Shown here piece by piece: positions 1 through 8,723 of a DNA stretch of 64,000 nucleotides. The notes under the pieces were generated by a model, which was given only the letters and a program-made list of their open reading frames with translations, ran no database searches and was not told where the DNA came from. Numbering within the stretch: position 1 is the stretch's first letter; each line of letters opens with the position of its first letter. The translations under genes were made by a program, and so were the position numbers. This stretch comes from Bacteroidales bacterium (GTDB lineage: Bacteria > Bacteroidota > Bacteroidia > Bacteroidales > Bacteroidaceae), in assembly GCA_030528885.1 (NCBI GenBank), contig JAUMXY010000007.1, positions 1 through 64,000 of the forward strand, in the 5' to 3' direction.

Positions 1-3000
1 GTCAATGTATCGCCCTCAATGAGCTCCGCCTCTGTCAGGCTCAGAGAAACAGCCTCCACCATGATTTCGCTAAACTCCACAAAGAGAACCGAGTCAGCAT
101 TCACCTCTGTCAGTTCCACACCCTCAGCAGAGGTCTTCCAGACGCAGCGATAATCACCCATTCCGTCAAGCTGGGGAAGGATGCCGTTGGTGTAGAGGGA
201 GTCAGGAGTTTCTGAATGGCTGGTGGTATAGACGACCTTGAATACTCGCTCGCCATCGAGCACGGGATGGGTGTCGGTACCTATCAGCTGGCCGAAGGTT
301 TCGCCCAACAGGTATGCCACTTCGCCCGACGCCATCTGGTCACTTGTCATGGTGGATTGTCCGTCGATGATGTCGTATTCGTATGTAGCAAAGATGTTCA
401 GAGCATTGTCCTTCGCTGTGGTGCCACCGATGCAGGCAGCTACCTTGTCTCCGATGACCACTCCCAGACTGAATATGTTTTCGATGACGGCACCCTTATG
501 GTTGTATCCGGCAACACCAGCACAGTTGGTCGTACCCTTGATGTCGCCCAAATTGTAGGAGTTGGTGAGCGTAGAGGTTGCCTGTGATACCGAACCGGTA
601 ACACCGCCAACATAGGTGGATGTGCCTGTGATTTGAGAATTGTTGATGCAACGGTCCACGCTGGTCTTGGTGCCCATGTAGGCTACGACGCCTGCCACAT
701 ACTGCTTCGCGCTGACCTCGCCAGTCACTGTGATGCCGCTGATATGGCTGTTCATGATGTATCCGAAGAGCGCCTGGTAGGTCTCCGCATTGTGGATGTA
801 GAGCCCCTCAATGGTGTGTCCGTCGCCCTCGAAGGTTCCCTGGTAGGCCGACTTTGACTTATTGCCACCGATAGGTGTCCAGTCGTATGCGCACAGGTCG
901 ATGTCATTCATGAGCTTGCCCGATATGCTGTAGTCGCCGCCGTTCACCTTGGCAGCAAACCATGCCAGCTCTGCGCCACTGGTGATTTGATAGACATCGT
1001 CCTTCAGCTCAGGTTCGGCGAGGGTGGTTCCGTCCCATCCGTTTTCGCCAGCCTTGACCATCTCGATGATGCAGGTCTGTTCGCCCTCAGCCCCGTCAGC
1101 AATCGTCAGCTTGCCGCGGAAGCAGCGGTAGCCCGGCTTTGAAGCCTTGATGATGTAATTGCCGTAAGTCGGGGTGTATATGCCCTCGGCATTGGGCTGC
1201 AAGGTGTCGCCATCCATGGTGATGGTGTAGTCGATGCTGTCCACGTCCGCCTGCAGGTTGAGGACGAAGCGCTTGATTTCACTAATAGGTATGCGCACAT
1301 CGGGCAATTGTCCGAAATAGGTCTTGTGGGCGATGGCGGTGAAGTTGGGCGAGCGTCCCATGTTCTTGTCTATATTGCGATGTGCTCCAATAGGGTCGCC
1401 AAATCCATTCACCTGAATCACGCCCTCATCCATCACAAGCGTGTCCGCTGCCGAAGTGTCGTAGTCGGCAGGGATGTCGATCGTCACCGCCTGAGCCGAA
1501 GGAACCGAGCCGAAGGTGTATTGGCCGGCTCCGAGGATGAGCGACGAGCCGTTGGGGATGTTGTTGTAGGTCACATAAGCCGACATGTTGTAGATGCCTG
1601 CCAGCTTGTTGGCAGGGTGATGGAGCCCGCTGTACTGAATCTTGACCTGGTCGCCCGGCTGGAAGATGCTGCTTCCCTCTCGGCTGACGTTGGTAATCTC
1701 GCGATGGCAGGGCTTGGCAGTCAGCACCTGATAGATGGAGTTGCCCTGGGCATCGGTCAGCCTGACAATCTGCCGTCCCTCCTTGAGGAGCAGGGTGTAT
1801 GACCCGTCTTCGTTCTTGCTCACTCCTTCGCTGCCGAAGCCATGGTAGGTGGCCATCTGCTCGCCGATGGTGGGGTATGCTATCTCCACATGGTCAACGC
1901 CTGTGGGGGTGAAGGTGTAGGTGGCACCCTCTTCAGTATCAAGATAGTAGAACACATCGTGCTCGGCATCGACATAGTTGCCGGCAGTCTTCAGGGCACC
2001 CTCATTGTAGGCCTCGTTGATCAGCATGTTGGGCTGCATGGCTGTGGCGGCGTCGCCTACAGACACGACGTATGCCGCTGTGTTTTCGGGCCAGATAGCG
2101 CCCCAGTACTCGCCGCCCATGTAGTTGGTCTTGGTGAGCGAGTCGGCCTTGGCATTGTACTTGTAGTAGTTCAGCGCAATGGCGTCGTAGGTCACCAGCA
2201 CGATGGCCGTACCCTTGCCCACAGCCCTGATGGCAGACCATGGCTCCGTGGTGGGGTCGGCATTGTCAATCTCGATGACCCCAGTGCTGGGGTTGCCGTC
2301 GAGGTCGATGACCGTATAATGGAAGTCAGGCTCAAGGAAATAGTTGTTGGTCTGCGTGTCGGTCAGCTGCCATGAGCGCATGGGCAGCGTGCTGTAGGTA
2401 TCGCCCACCTGGAGCTGCAAGTGTCCGCGCTCGTTGATATTGACAAGTATGTTGCCCGTCTCGTAGCCGCCATTCCAATTCACATCATGCTTGATGGTCT
2501 TGGGGCCGAAAGCCTCGTAGCTGCTGTCGGAAAATTTGAGGAATGAGTTTTCTCCCCCATCAATATCCATTGTGAAGTAGCCGCCCTGAGTAAGGCCGCC
2601 GGCTTTCCATGTGCGGAAGTTGTAAACCTGGTTGTCGGCAAGGCGGTAATGCACCTTCTTGACGCTTCCCTCCACAACGGTATTTGAAGGCTCCACTTTA
2701 GTGAAATTGGTGAAGTGGCTGAATTTCTTTCCGATAAACATTTCGGCATCAGCGGGCAGGGTTACCACGTATTCGCCCCCCATCGGTATGGCTCCGCTCA
2801 CGGTTATGCCAGCCGTCAAGGTTCCACTTCGTTCGTTGGTCATGTAGCCCTCGGCCTGATGCTCTTCGCTGGGGACAAGTGACACATAATAGCTGTTGCC
2901 CGCAAGTGCCAGAAAGGTCTTGCGGCCAGCGGTGACGCTGTTGCCCAATGTCACCACCATGCGCTCGCCCTCGCGTGTTGACACATCTACGGAGACGGTA

Positions 3001-3359
3001 TAGTCCTTGTCGGCCTCCCAATTGGTCTTGTCCTCATTCCTGTTGGTTGCATAGACCGTGTTGGTCAGGACCGCAAACTGTTGTGTGCTGTCGCTCGGTA
3101 CGCCCCCGACGCTCAGTTCAATAATGCCATTCACTGTCGTTCCGTCTTTGGCATACGCCGTGAGCACATATACACCTTCGGGAGCATCAAACGTGTATGT
3201 CTGGCTTTCTGCCTCGCCCGTAGGGATGGCTTCTCCCGTAGCCTTATCCACAAAGGTCATCGTTGGTGAAGTCGCATTCATCTTCACAATCACATCGGCT
3301 GCCAGCAGATTCGTGCAACCTGCAAGCATTGCAGCCAAAGTAAAGACTAACTTTCTCAT
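1..3359 (-). CDS. Large surface lipoprotein with GLUG repeats, third gene of the corrinoid operon (3' end outside window)
   Basis: An open frame starts at ATG 3359 and stays open to the left edge, giving about 1119 visible residues. The N-terminus MRKLVFTLAAMLAGC carries a good lipobox (LAGC, Cys15), so a lipoprotein, probably surface exposed, is expected. Roughly residues 20-780 look like beta-rich modules without a family I can name. Roughly residues 790-990 contain GLUG-type repeats (YQGTFEGDGHTIEGLYI, then several repeats of the form GGVTG or GVVAYMG), suggesting a beta-helical section. It lies 24 bases after the BtuG-like gene, in the same riboswitch-led operon. I infer a corrinoid-capture or surface accessory role (BtuH-like in position); the sequence alone does not prove that. 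Function uncertain, reading frame well supported. Confidence 0.75.
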   Translation of the reverse strand, partial: MRKLVFTLAAMLAGCTNLLAADVIVKMNATSPTMTFVDKATGEAIPTGEAESQTYTFDAPEGVYVLTAYAKDGTTVNGIIELSVGGVPSDSTQQFAVLTNTVYATNRNEDKTNWEADKDYTVSVDVSTREGERMVVTLGNSVTAGRKTFLALAGNSYYVSLVPSEEHQAEGYMTNERSGTLTAGITVSGAIPMGGEYVVTLPADAEMFIGKKFSHFTNFTKVEPSNTVVEGSVKKVHYRLADNQVYNFRTWKAGGLTQGGYFTMDIDGGENSFLKFSDSSYEAFGPKTIKHDVNWNGGYETGNILVNINERGHLQLQVGDTYSTLPMRSWQLTDTQTNNYFLEPDFHYTVIDLDGNPSTGVIEIDNADPTTEPWSAIRAVGKGTAIVLVTYDAIALNYYKYNAKADSLTKTNYMGGEYWGAIWPENTAAYVVSVGDAATAMQPNMLINEAYNEGALKTAGNYVDAEHDVFYYLDTEEGATYTFTPTGVDHVEIAYPTIGEQMATYHGFGSEGVSKNEDGSYTLLLKEGRQIVRLTDAQGNSIYQVLTAKPCHREITNVSREGSSIFQPGDQVKIQYSGLHHPANKLAGIYNMSAYVTYNNIPNGSSLILGAGQYTFGSVPSAQAVTIDIPADYDTSAADTLVMDEGVIQVNGFGDPIGAHRNIDKNMGRSPNFTAIAHKTYFGQLPDVRIPISEIKRFVLNLQADVDSIDYTITMDGDTLQPNAEGIYTPTYGNYIIKASKPGYRCFRGKLTIADGAEGEQTCIIEMVKAGENGWDGTTLAEPELKDDVYQITSGAELAWFAAKVNGGDYSISGKLMNDIDLCAYDWTPIGGNKSKSAYQGTFEGDGHTIEGLYIHNAETYQALFGYIMNSHISGITVTGEVSAKQYVAGVVAYMGTKTSVDRCINNSQITGTSTYVGGVTGSVSQATSTLTNSYNLGDIKGTTNCAGVAGYNHKGAVIENIFSLGVVIGDKVAACIGGTTAKDNALNIFATYEYDIIDGQSTMTSDQMASGEVAYLLGETFGQLIGTDTHPVLDGERVFKVVYTTSHSETPDSLYTNGILPQLDGMGDYRCVWKTSAEGVELTEVNADSVLFVEFSEIMVEAVSLSLTEAELIEGDTL

Positions 3360-3383
3360 AATCTGTAATTTTTAAGTAAATAT

Positions 3384-4655
3384 TTAATGTTTGTATATCT
3401 TCTTTCCGCTGTGGATATAGATTCCTCTTGCAGGAGTCATGCCTGCAGGCCGTCCTTGCAAGTCAAATCTCCCATCGGCTTTTGCAGGCTTGCCCCTATC
3501 CGCTGTCTGCTCTATGCCGGTGAAGTCAGCTCCATGGGGCGGAAGCGCTAGGAAGTGCGCTGGGTTGATATAGACCTTATGTCGGCCGAGGAAGACACCT
3601 TCGGGCGACCACTGCATCAACGCCCCAGCAGCAGCAAAAGAGCCTGCATCGGTGGCATAGATGTATCCGGTATAGGGGTTGACATACACGCCATACGGCA
3701 TGCCTATCGCTTTCAGGTCATCAAGCATCGTTCCGGGCAATGATTCATTGACTCCTCCACCCCCTTCTGTAAGCATCACCTCGCGTGGGTCGATGACAAC
3801 GTAGTTGAACTGGTATTCGTTGGTGTAATAGGAGAATCGCGCGCCAATGGCCAGGAAGTTGCCATCGAGCATGGTGCAGCTGTAGGTGGAGGCGTACTCC
3901 AGCACGACAAAGCAGTCGTCGCCGCCGTCAAGAGCCTTGTCGCAGTCGAAGATGACTGTGGCGGCTGGGACATCGTAGTAGTCGCCCGGAGAGTTGATGC
4001 ACAGGTACCGGCCCGACTGCGAGAGCTTGCCATAGAGGTTGATCTGCCCGGTGTCGATGTTCTTCTCCAGCTGCATGGTCTCGGCGTTGATGATGCTCAC
4101 GGTCGTCTCATAGTCGTGGTCTTCCTGAAATGAGTATCCGCCTGTGTTGGCCACGAAGAGATAGCCTTTGTAATAGGCGATTCCCTCTGGCTCGTATCCG
4201 ACCTCGCAGGTCGCGACGACCTCAAATGTCTGGATGTCTATCTTCGCCACATAGCCCCTCGTAAATGTGTCAAAGCCATGGATGGTGCCGCACTCATGCC
4301 CATAGGAGGACACATACACATATCGTCCGTCTGTGGCGAGCTTGCGGTTGTTGGGCACGTCCTCCGTCTCTGCCACGCGCTTTCCGTCGGGCGATATGAA
4401 TTGGATGATGTTGCTCCAGTTGACGGTGATTGCAATCAGGCTGTCGTTGATCTGGATGATGTCGTTAGGGGTATCGCCCAGCTTCCTTTTGTTGACATCC
4501 CTGAACCACTGGTTGCTGACCACCTCGCCGTCTTCAAAATAGGTGATTTTGCCATTGTCGGCCTGCCAGTTTCCTTCGTTCAGCAGGATGATGCGCTCCT
4601 GGCCGCGCATCGTGGCGGCGATGGAGCAGATGAGTAGTAGAATCAGTTTTTTCAT
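3384..4655 (-). CDS. btuG: BtuG-like surface beta-propeller, corrinoid binding (YncE/DUF5074 type)
   Basis: The start is ATG 4655, which overlaps the stop of the upstream receptor gene as ATGA; an upstream in-frame extension lies inside btuB and was discarded. The product (423 residues) has a signal peptide (MKKLILLLICSIAATMRGQ) and repeated blades (for example DGRYVYVSSYGHECG, EPEGIAYYKGYLFVAN, MPYGVYVNPYTGYIYATDAG) typical of a seven-bladed YncE-like propeller. In Bacteroides, BtuG proteins cap BtuB and bind corrinoids very tightly; gene order and the riboswitch support that role here. Two oddities: there is no clear lipobox, only LLIC, and the C-terminus ends FDLQGRPAG...GIYIHSGKKIYKH, like the tail of many secreted Bacteroidales proteins and of the 27-kb secreted protein. 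It may therefore reach the surface by another route than classical BtuG. Confidence 0.85.
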   Translation of the reverse strand: MKKLILLLICSIAATMRGQERIILLNEGNWQADNGKITYFEDGEVVSNQWFRDVNKRKLGDTPNDIIQINDSLIAITVNWSNIIQFISPDGKRVAETEDVPNNRKLATDGRYVYVSSYGHECGTIHGFDTFTRGYVAKIDIQTFEVVATCEVGYEPEGIAYYKGYLFVANTGGYSFQEDHDYETTVSIINAETMQLEKNIDTGQINLYGKLSQSGRYLCINSPGDYYDVPAATVIFDCDKALDGGDDCFVVLEYASTYSCTMLDGNFLAIGARFSYYTNEYQFNYVVIDPREVMLTEGGGGVNESLPGTMLDDLKAIGMPYGVYVNPYTGYIYATDAGSFAAAGALMQWSPEGVFLGRHKVYINPAHFLALPPHGADFTGIEQTADRGKPAKADGRFDLQGRPAGMTPARGIYIHSGKKIYKH

Positions 4656-6652
4656 ATTCCCAATGATAATGTTAGCTTGTAGTTGCGCCCGGGCATGGGA
4701 TAGCGCGGGATGTGCTCGTACTGCTTGTCGAGCAGGTCGCACACCTCAAGGCATACGCTCCAGTTCGTCTTGTTCATCAGGCGCGAGTAGGTGAGCTTCA
4801 TGTCGATATTGTGATAAGGCTTCAGCACATCGTCGGGGTCGGCGTAGCTCCACATGCGTTCGCCCACGTAGAGGTAGGAGGTGGAGAGCTGCAGGTTCCG
4901 CCAGCCGATGACGGAGGTGATGCCCGATGAGAGCGTGGGCGAGTAGCAGATGGACTTGTCATAGGTGTCCGCATCGTCGGGGTCGGTGCGGTTCAGGTCG
5001 CGCTGCCAGGTCAGCGAAGTGAGCAGCGAGAAGAACCAGTCGTCAGTCTGGTAACGACCTTGCGCGGTAGCATTGACACCTCGGCAGAAAGTGTAGCCGT
5101 AGTTCATCATCGACCATGTATAGGTACCCTTCAGGGGCAGGCACACGATGCGGTTCTCAATCTTGTTCTGATAGACATCTGCCTGTGCCGAGACGTTCCA
5201 GCGCGGAGAATCGAAGTGGTATTCTGCACCGAGGTTGAGCTGCTTGGTGTATTCGGGCTTCAGGTTGCGGTTGCCCACCTGTGTGTAGTAGAGGTCGTTG
5301 AGGGTGGGCGCGCGGAATATCTTCTTGTACCATGCGCGGAGCGTCAGCCCTCCCTGCGTGTAGGCAAGAGAGAGTGCCGGTGTCCAGCGGTCCAGGGGGT
5401 CGGCTGCGCCCACATGGGCAAAGGTGGCATCGTGGTAATGCTGATGCAGCAGCGATGCCGCTGCCTGCAATCCTTGCCAGCTGGCCTTTGCCGCCACCAC
5501 CTGCTTCTGGTCAAGGCGCAACACATCGTCAAACTTCTTCAGGTCTGCCGACAGCTTGCTGTAGCGCACATCATAGCTTGCCGAGAGCGAAAGCCACGAC
5601 CAAGGAGCGAAAGCATAGCACAGCGCCCCATATCCATCCTGCTGGTGATAATGATTGTTTACACGAGCCGTATTATGGTTCTCAGGATAGTCAGTGCAAT
5701 AGCGCAGATACTCATTGGTGTACTTAGCATTGAGCTTCACCTGGTGGCGCTCCGCAAACTGCGCCTGATACGACGCCTGCACAAAGAAGTCGCGGTCCCA
5801 CTCACGACCCACATTGACATACTTGTCGCTCAGCCGCCTCACAATGCCACCCGGGCAGCCGCGCTCACTATCGTAATAATAGATGTGCGACGAGAAACCA
5901 CCCCTGAACAGGGCACCCTCCACACGTCCGTAGCGTATGTCGCTGTTCGTGCGGCGCCCCACCGTATCCTCATGCTCCGAGCGATAGCGGAAAGGGTAGT
6001 CGCCACGCGAGTCAGTCCACTCCCCATCCACAAAGCCGCTCCATCCTCCCCTCTCAAACTGAGCATTCACCTTCGCCATAAAAGTAGTAAACGAAGCCCT
6101 GCGCACCTGCACCGCCAGCGAGTCCCCAGCAGGTCTTCGAGTGTGCAGATACACAGTAGCGCCCGAAGCAAACTCCGAGGCAGACTGGCACACGTCCAGC
6201 TTATTCGCATTGAAAAGCGACACGCTCTCCATCGCCGACAGAGAGAACTTGCCCAAGTCCACAGTGCCATTCTGCGCATTCGTGATGCGTATGCCATCCA
6301 CATAAACACCCACATGTTGCGCACCGAGCGACCTCACATTGATAGTCTTCAAGCCCCCCAGACCGCCATAGTCCTTAATCTGCACACCAGCAAAGTACTT
6401 CAAGGCATCAGCCACCGACGTGCTGCTCAGCGCCCGAAGCTCCTCCCCCTGCAAGGTCTGCGAGGTAGCCATGGTGCGCACCGAGCGCCGAGCAGCCACC
6501 GTCACCTCCTGCAGCAGCCTCACGCTGTCAGCCCCTGCCGCCAGCAGCCCCGTCCCATCGCCCGGCGCCATGCCGCCCGATGCCGCCGACACAGCCAAAG
6601 CCGCCCCTGTCAGGGCAGCTGCCAACATACTTCTTAAACTCATGCCATCCAT
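4652..6652 (-). CDS. btuB: TonB-dependent outer-membrane corrinoid receptor (BtuB-like)
   Basis: 666 residues with an N-terminal signal region (MSLRSMLAAALTGAALAVSA, so ATG 6643 is an alternative start). A plug domain at about residues 45-160 contains VTVAARRS, LKYFAGVQIKDYGGLGGLKTINVRSLG and VGVYVDGIRITNAQNGTVDLG. The rest is a beta-barrel with alternating aromatic strands ending YKLTLSLGI. TonB receptors of this size with a plug of this type move cobalamins across the outer membrane using TonB energy. A cobalamin riboswitch immediately upstream and a BtuG-like gene translationally coupled downstream (ATGA) make corrinoid the substrate with good confidence. No carboxypeptidase-like N-terminal extension of the SusC type is present. 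Repression by intracellular cobalamin is expected. Confidence 0.93.
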   Translation of the reverse strand: MDGMSLRSMLAAALTGAALAVSAASGGMAPGDGTGLLAAGADSVRLLQEVTVAARRSVRTMATSQTLQGEELRALSSTSVADALKYFAGVQIKDYGGLGGLKTINVRSLGAQHVGVYVDGIRITNAQNGTVDLGKFSLSAMESVSLFNANKLDVCQSASEFASGATVYLHTRRPAGDSLAVQVRRASFTTFMAKVNAQFERGGWSGFVDGEWTDSRGDYPFRYRSEHEDTVGRRTNSDIRYGRVEGALFRGGFSSHIYYYDSERGCPGGIVRRLSDKYVNVGREWDRDFFVQASYQAQFAERHQVKLNAKYTNEYLRYCTDYPENHNTARVNNHYHQQDGYGALCYAFAPWSWLSLSASYDVRYSKLSADLKKFDDVLRLDQKQVVAAKASWQGLQAAASLLHQHYHDATFAHVGAADPLDRWTPALSLAYTQGGLTLRAWYKKIFRAPTLNDLYYTQVGNRNLKPEYTKQLNLGAEYHFDSPRWNVSAQADVYQNKIENRIVCLPLKGTYTWSMMNYGYTFCRGVNATAQGRYQTDDWFFSLLTSLTWQRDLNRTDPDDADTYDKSICYSPTLSSGITSVIGWRNLQLSTSYLYVGERMWSYADPDDVLKPYHNIDMKLTYSRLMNKTNWSVCLEVCDLLDKQYEHIPRYPMPGRNYKLTLSLGI

Positions 6653-6814
6653 ATCCTGTCATTCAAGTTCATCCCTCCCCGAACACAGGTATGCATACAG
6701 TACACTCCGATAAAACACACACGCATAGCTCGCCGTTGTCCGTTGTCCGTGCGAAAGCCATGTATGGCATCATCGATTCTCTCCGTAGTCCTGCGTCAAG
6801 AATGCAATAAAAAC

Positions 6815-6995
6815 ACGTCACGGTCGGTCTTCTGACTTATCCCATCTATTGCGCCTTCCCAACGTCCCCAGCGTCAGTGGCTATGCATGCAATAGACAAA
6901 AGGTGAAAAAGGGACTTACAGCAGCAGGTACTGTTCCAGATTCGCACTGGATTCCCGTTAATCCGACTCCCTGTGTCGGGCTCGGAAACCGTAAA
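6815..6995 (-). promoter_or_regulatory. Cobalamin riboswitch
   Basis: On the minus strand the leader contains GGGAATCCAGTGCGAATCTG, then CTGCTGCTGTAAGTCCC, then GCCACTG, and ends with the B12 box AAGTCAGAAGACCGACCGTG (about 6817-6837). These are the ordered conserved blocks of the cobalamin riboswitch. It sits between the promoter at 7003-7032 and btuB. About 160 bases separate the B12 box from the btuB start, enough for an expression platform. No strong T-tailed terminator is visible there, so control at translation initiation is the likelier mode. Confidence 0.93.
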
Positions 6996-7002
6996 CTGGC
7001 GG

Positions 7003-7032
7003 CAAAGGTAATGCTTTTTTCTTTTTTGGCAA
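7003..7032 (-). promoter_or_regulatory. Promoter of the btuB-btuG operon
   Basis: Read on the minus strand: TTG (7032-7030), 19 bases, then TACCTTTG (7010-7003). This matches the Bacteroidota -33/-7 pattern. Transcription would begin just before the riboswitch. Confidence 0.7.
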
Positions 7033-7069
7033 TGGGTTTGAAGGGATTTTTTGGAAGGGGGGGAAAGAA

Positions 7070-7103
7070 AAACGTGAACCGCTGGGGGTGCGGCTCACGT
7101 TGT
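7070..7103 (-). terminator. Rho-independent terminator after the alpha/beta hydrolase gene
   Basis: On the minus strand AACGTGAGCCGC and GCGGTTCACGTT form a stem around an ACCCCCA loop, followed by TTTTTCTTTCC. It lies just past the hydrolase stop at 7125 and separates that unit from the corrinoid operon promoter. Confidence 0.75.
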
Positions 7104-7124
7104 CGTCTGTTGCTGTGGTTTCTT

Positions 7125-8060
7125 TTATTTCTGTTTCTCCAGCTTTGCGTTTTTTTCGATGCTCCAGCCCTCGCGCTTCAGCAGTCCGCAGTCGTCGCCC
7201 TGGAACATCTTGGCTGCCTCCTTGTCGCCCTTCAGCTGCCAGTTGAGCCAAGCGAGGGCTACGATGGAGTACTCGCCGCCATGGGGCTGTCCGTAGGTGC
7301 CTCCGTGACCTACGGGGAGGTTGGTGGCGCAAGCTGGAACATGGTCTATTCGCTTGAAGTCGTCCATTCCATTGCCATAGGCGATGTCGCTCTCGCCTCC
7401 CAGCATATACATGATGGAAGAATGTATCTCCTTCAGCTTTGACTTGGGTGGCATCGGCATTCCGCCTACTGCACTGCCTGCATTTTCCTGATTGAAGAGT
7501 CCGCTGTTGCACACCATCAGCGTCTTGATGCGCTTGTCGGCACAGTTGTAGAGTGTCTGCAAGCCGCCGCATGACATGCCAGCCACGCAGATGTTCTTCA
7601 CGTCTATCTTGCCATAGTAGGGTGAGGTCTTGTCGGCATTCACTTTCTCCACCCAGTCCATCGCCTCAATCTGCTGTTCGGTGGTGGACATGGGACCGTG
7701 GTATCTCTCGCCCTCCTTGGGCATATAGCCTGTAGCCACGACGATGTAGCCGTGAGATGCTATCTCGTTGAGGAACTTGTAGTGCTCGAAGGGGGAGTTG
7801 TTGCAGGCGCCATTGCCCCACACCAGCACGGGGAGGGGATTCTTCTTGCCGAAAGCCGACAAGTCCTGCGGCACGAAGATGGTGTGTGCATCGATGGATG
7901 CCTCTTCCTTCATGATTGCCTTGTAGGGGCCTGTTCCGCCCTCTTCCACTACTCGCGAATCTGTTCCTTCTCCTGCTGGAACAAAACTCATGCTGACAGC
8001 GCCCAGCACCGCCAGACCTGCTGCTGCAAAAGCAGCACGAAAAACTTTCTTTACATTCAT
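7125..8060 (-). CDS. Secreted alpha/beta hydrolase (dienelactone hydrolase / PETase-like esterase fold)
   Basis: 311 residues with an N-terminal signal peptide (MNVKKVFRAAFAAAGLAVLGAVSMSF). The fold is an alpha/beta hydrolase of the cutinase/dienelactone-hydrolase group: oxyanion region VLVWGNGACNNSP, nucleophile elbow GMSCGG with Ser near residue 163, a likely acid in GGESDIAYGN near residue 225, and a likely His in GHGGTYG near residue 253. It probably cleaves an ester in the periplasm or outside the cell; the substrate cannot be told. It follows the DUF3237 gene by 42 bases on the same strand, so the two are probably co-transcribed, and its own terminator follows at 7070-7103. Confidence 0.85.
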   Translation of the reverse strand: MNVKKVFRAAFAAAGLAVLGAVSMSFVPAGEGTDSRVVEEGGTGPYKAIMKEEASIDAHTIFVPQDLSAFGKKNPLPVLVWGNGACNNSPFEHYKFLNEIASHGYIVVATGYMPKEGERYHGPMSTTEQQIEAMDWVEKVNADKTSPYYGKIDVKNICVAGMSCGGLQTLYNCADKRIKTLMVCNSGLFNQENAGSAVGGMPMPPKSKLKEIHSSIMYMLGGESDIAYGNGMDDFKRIDHVPACATNLPVGHGGTYGQPHGGEYSIVALAWLNWQLKGDKEAAKMFQGDDCGLLKREGWSIEKNAKLEKQK

Positions 8061-8102
8061 AGGTGATGATTGGATGAAATGATAAATATTGATTACAGAG
8101 AG

Positions 8103-8606
8103 TTACTTGACCATCCAGACCTTCAGGCAGATGAGCCCGTTCTCGCCTCCCATGCTGGGCTGGCATACAAAGATGGCATTGTTCAGCCACGCATACTTGC
8201 TGTCCATCGGAGCCTCGAACTGGGGAGCCGTGCGGAAATAAAACTGGGGGTTCCCATTCGCATCCTTGCCCGTGCAGATGAGCCCCCTGTTGCGGATGTG
8301 GATGTTCACGCCGTCATCCGTCTTGATGCTATAGATAGCCTCCAGCTCCGTGCGCCCGTGCGCATTGTCCTGCAACTGGTAGTCTGCGCCGCCCGGCAAG
8401 ATGGTGCCCTTCATCTTAGGTCCCTCAAACGTGCCGCCCACAATCGGAATGACAAAACGGTTGCCATGCGAAGTCTGTCCCACCTGATAGGCTCCCTCGC
8501 ATTTTACCTTCAATTCAACGACAAACTCCAACTGCGGAGTCTCGTCCTGTGCCTTCGCGCCTACGAAGCACACCAGCAGCATGGCTGCCAACAAAAGTCT
8601 TTTCAT
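8103..8606 (-). CDS. Secreted DUF3237-family protein
   Basis: 167 residues with a clear signal peptide (MKRLLLAAMLLVCFVGAKAQ). The mature part matches the DUF3237 pattern: FVVELKVKCEGAYQVGQTSHGNR, then GGTFEGPKMKGTILPGGADYQL, a central ARxELEAIYSIKTDDG strand, and GLICTG followed by FYFRTAPQFEAP. DUF3237 proteins form a small beta-barrel of unknown biochemical role and often neighbour esterases or hydroxylases. Here the partner is the alpha/beta hydrolase directly downstream. Family assignment is firm; function is unknown. Confidence 0.85.
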   Translation of the reverse strand: MKRLLLAAMLLVCFVGAKAQDETPQLEFVVELKVKCEGAYQVGQTSHGNRFVIPIVGGTFEGPKMKGTILPGGADYQLQDNAHGRTELEAIYSIKTDDGVNIHIRNRGLICTGKDANGNPQFYFRTAPQFEAPMDSKYAWLNNAIFVCQPSMGGENGLICLKVWMVK

Positions 8607-8643
8607 TTTTCTGATTAGTAGTAATTAGATAGATAATAGATGG

Positions 8644-8651
8644 CAAAGATA
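8644..8651 (-). promoter_or_regulatory. -7 element of the DUF3237-hydrolase unit
   Basis: TATCTTTG on the minus strand, 37 bases before the DUF3237 start. No convincing -33 box at the right distance. Confidence 0.45.
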
Positions 8652-8694
8652 AGTCTTTTACATGGAAAAACACGATTGTCTATCATTTTTTTTG

Positions 8695-8702
8695 TACTTT
8701 TG
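8695..8702 (+). promoter_or_regulatory. -7 element of the MscS-type channel gene
   Basis: TACTTTTG lies 21 bases before ATG 8724. A TTG at 8676-8678 is 16 bases upstream, shorter than the usual spacing. It is divergent from the promoter at 8644-8651. Confidence 0.45.
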
Positions 8703-8723
8703 TGGCATTAAAAGGATTTACAC

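Noticed and set aside
5060..6637. A 525-codon open frame on the plus strand opposite btuB
   Set aside because: It is antisense to a well-supported receptor; its translation is rich in Arg/His with no family pattern, a mirror of the receptor's codon bias.
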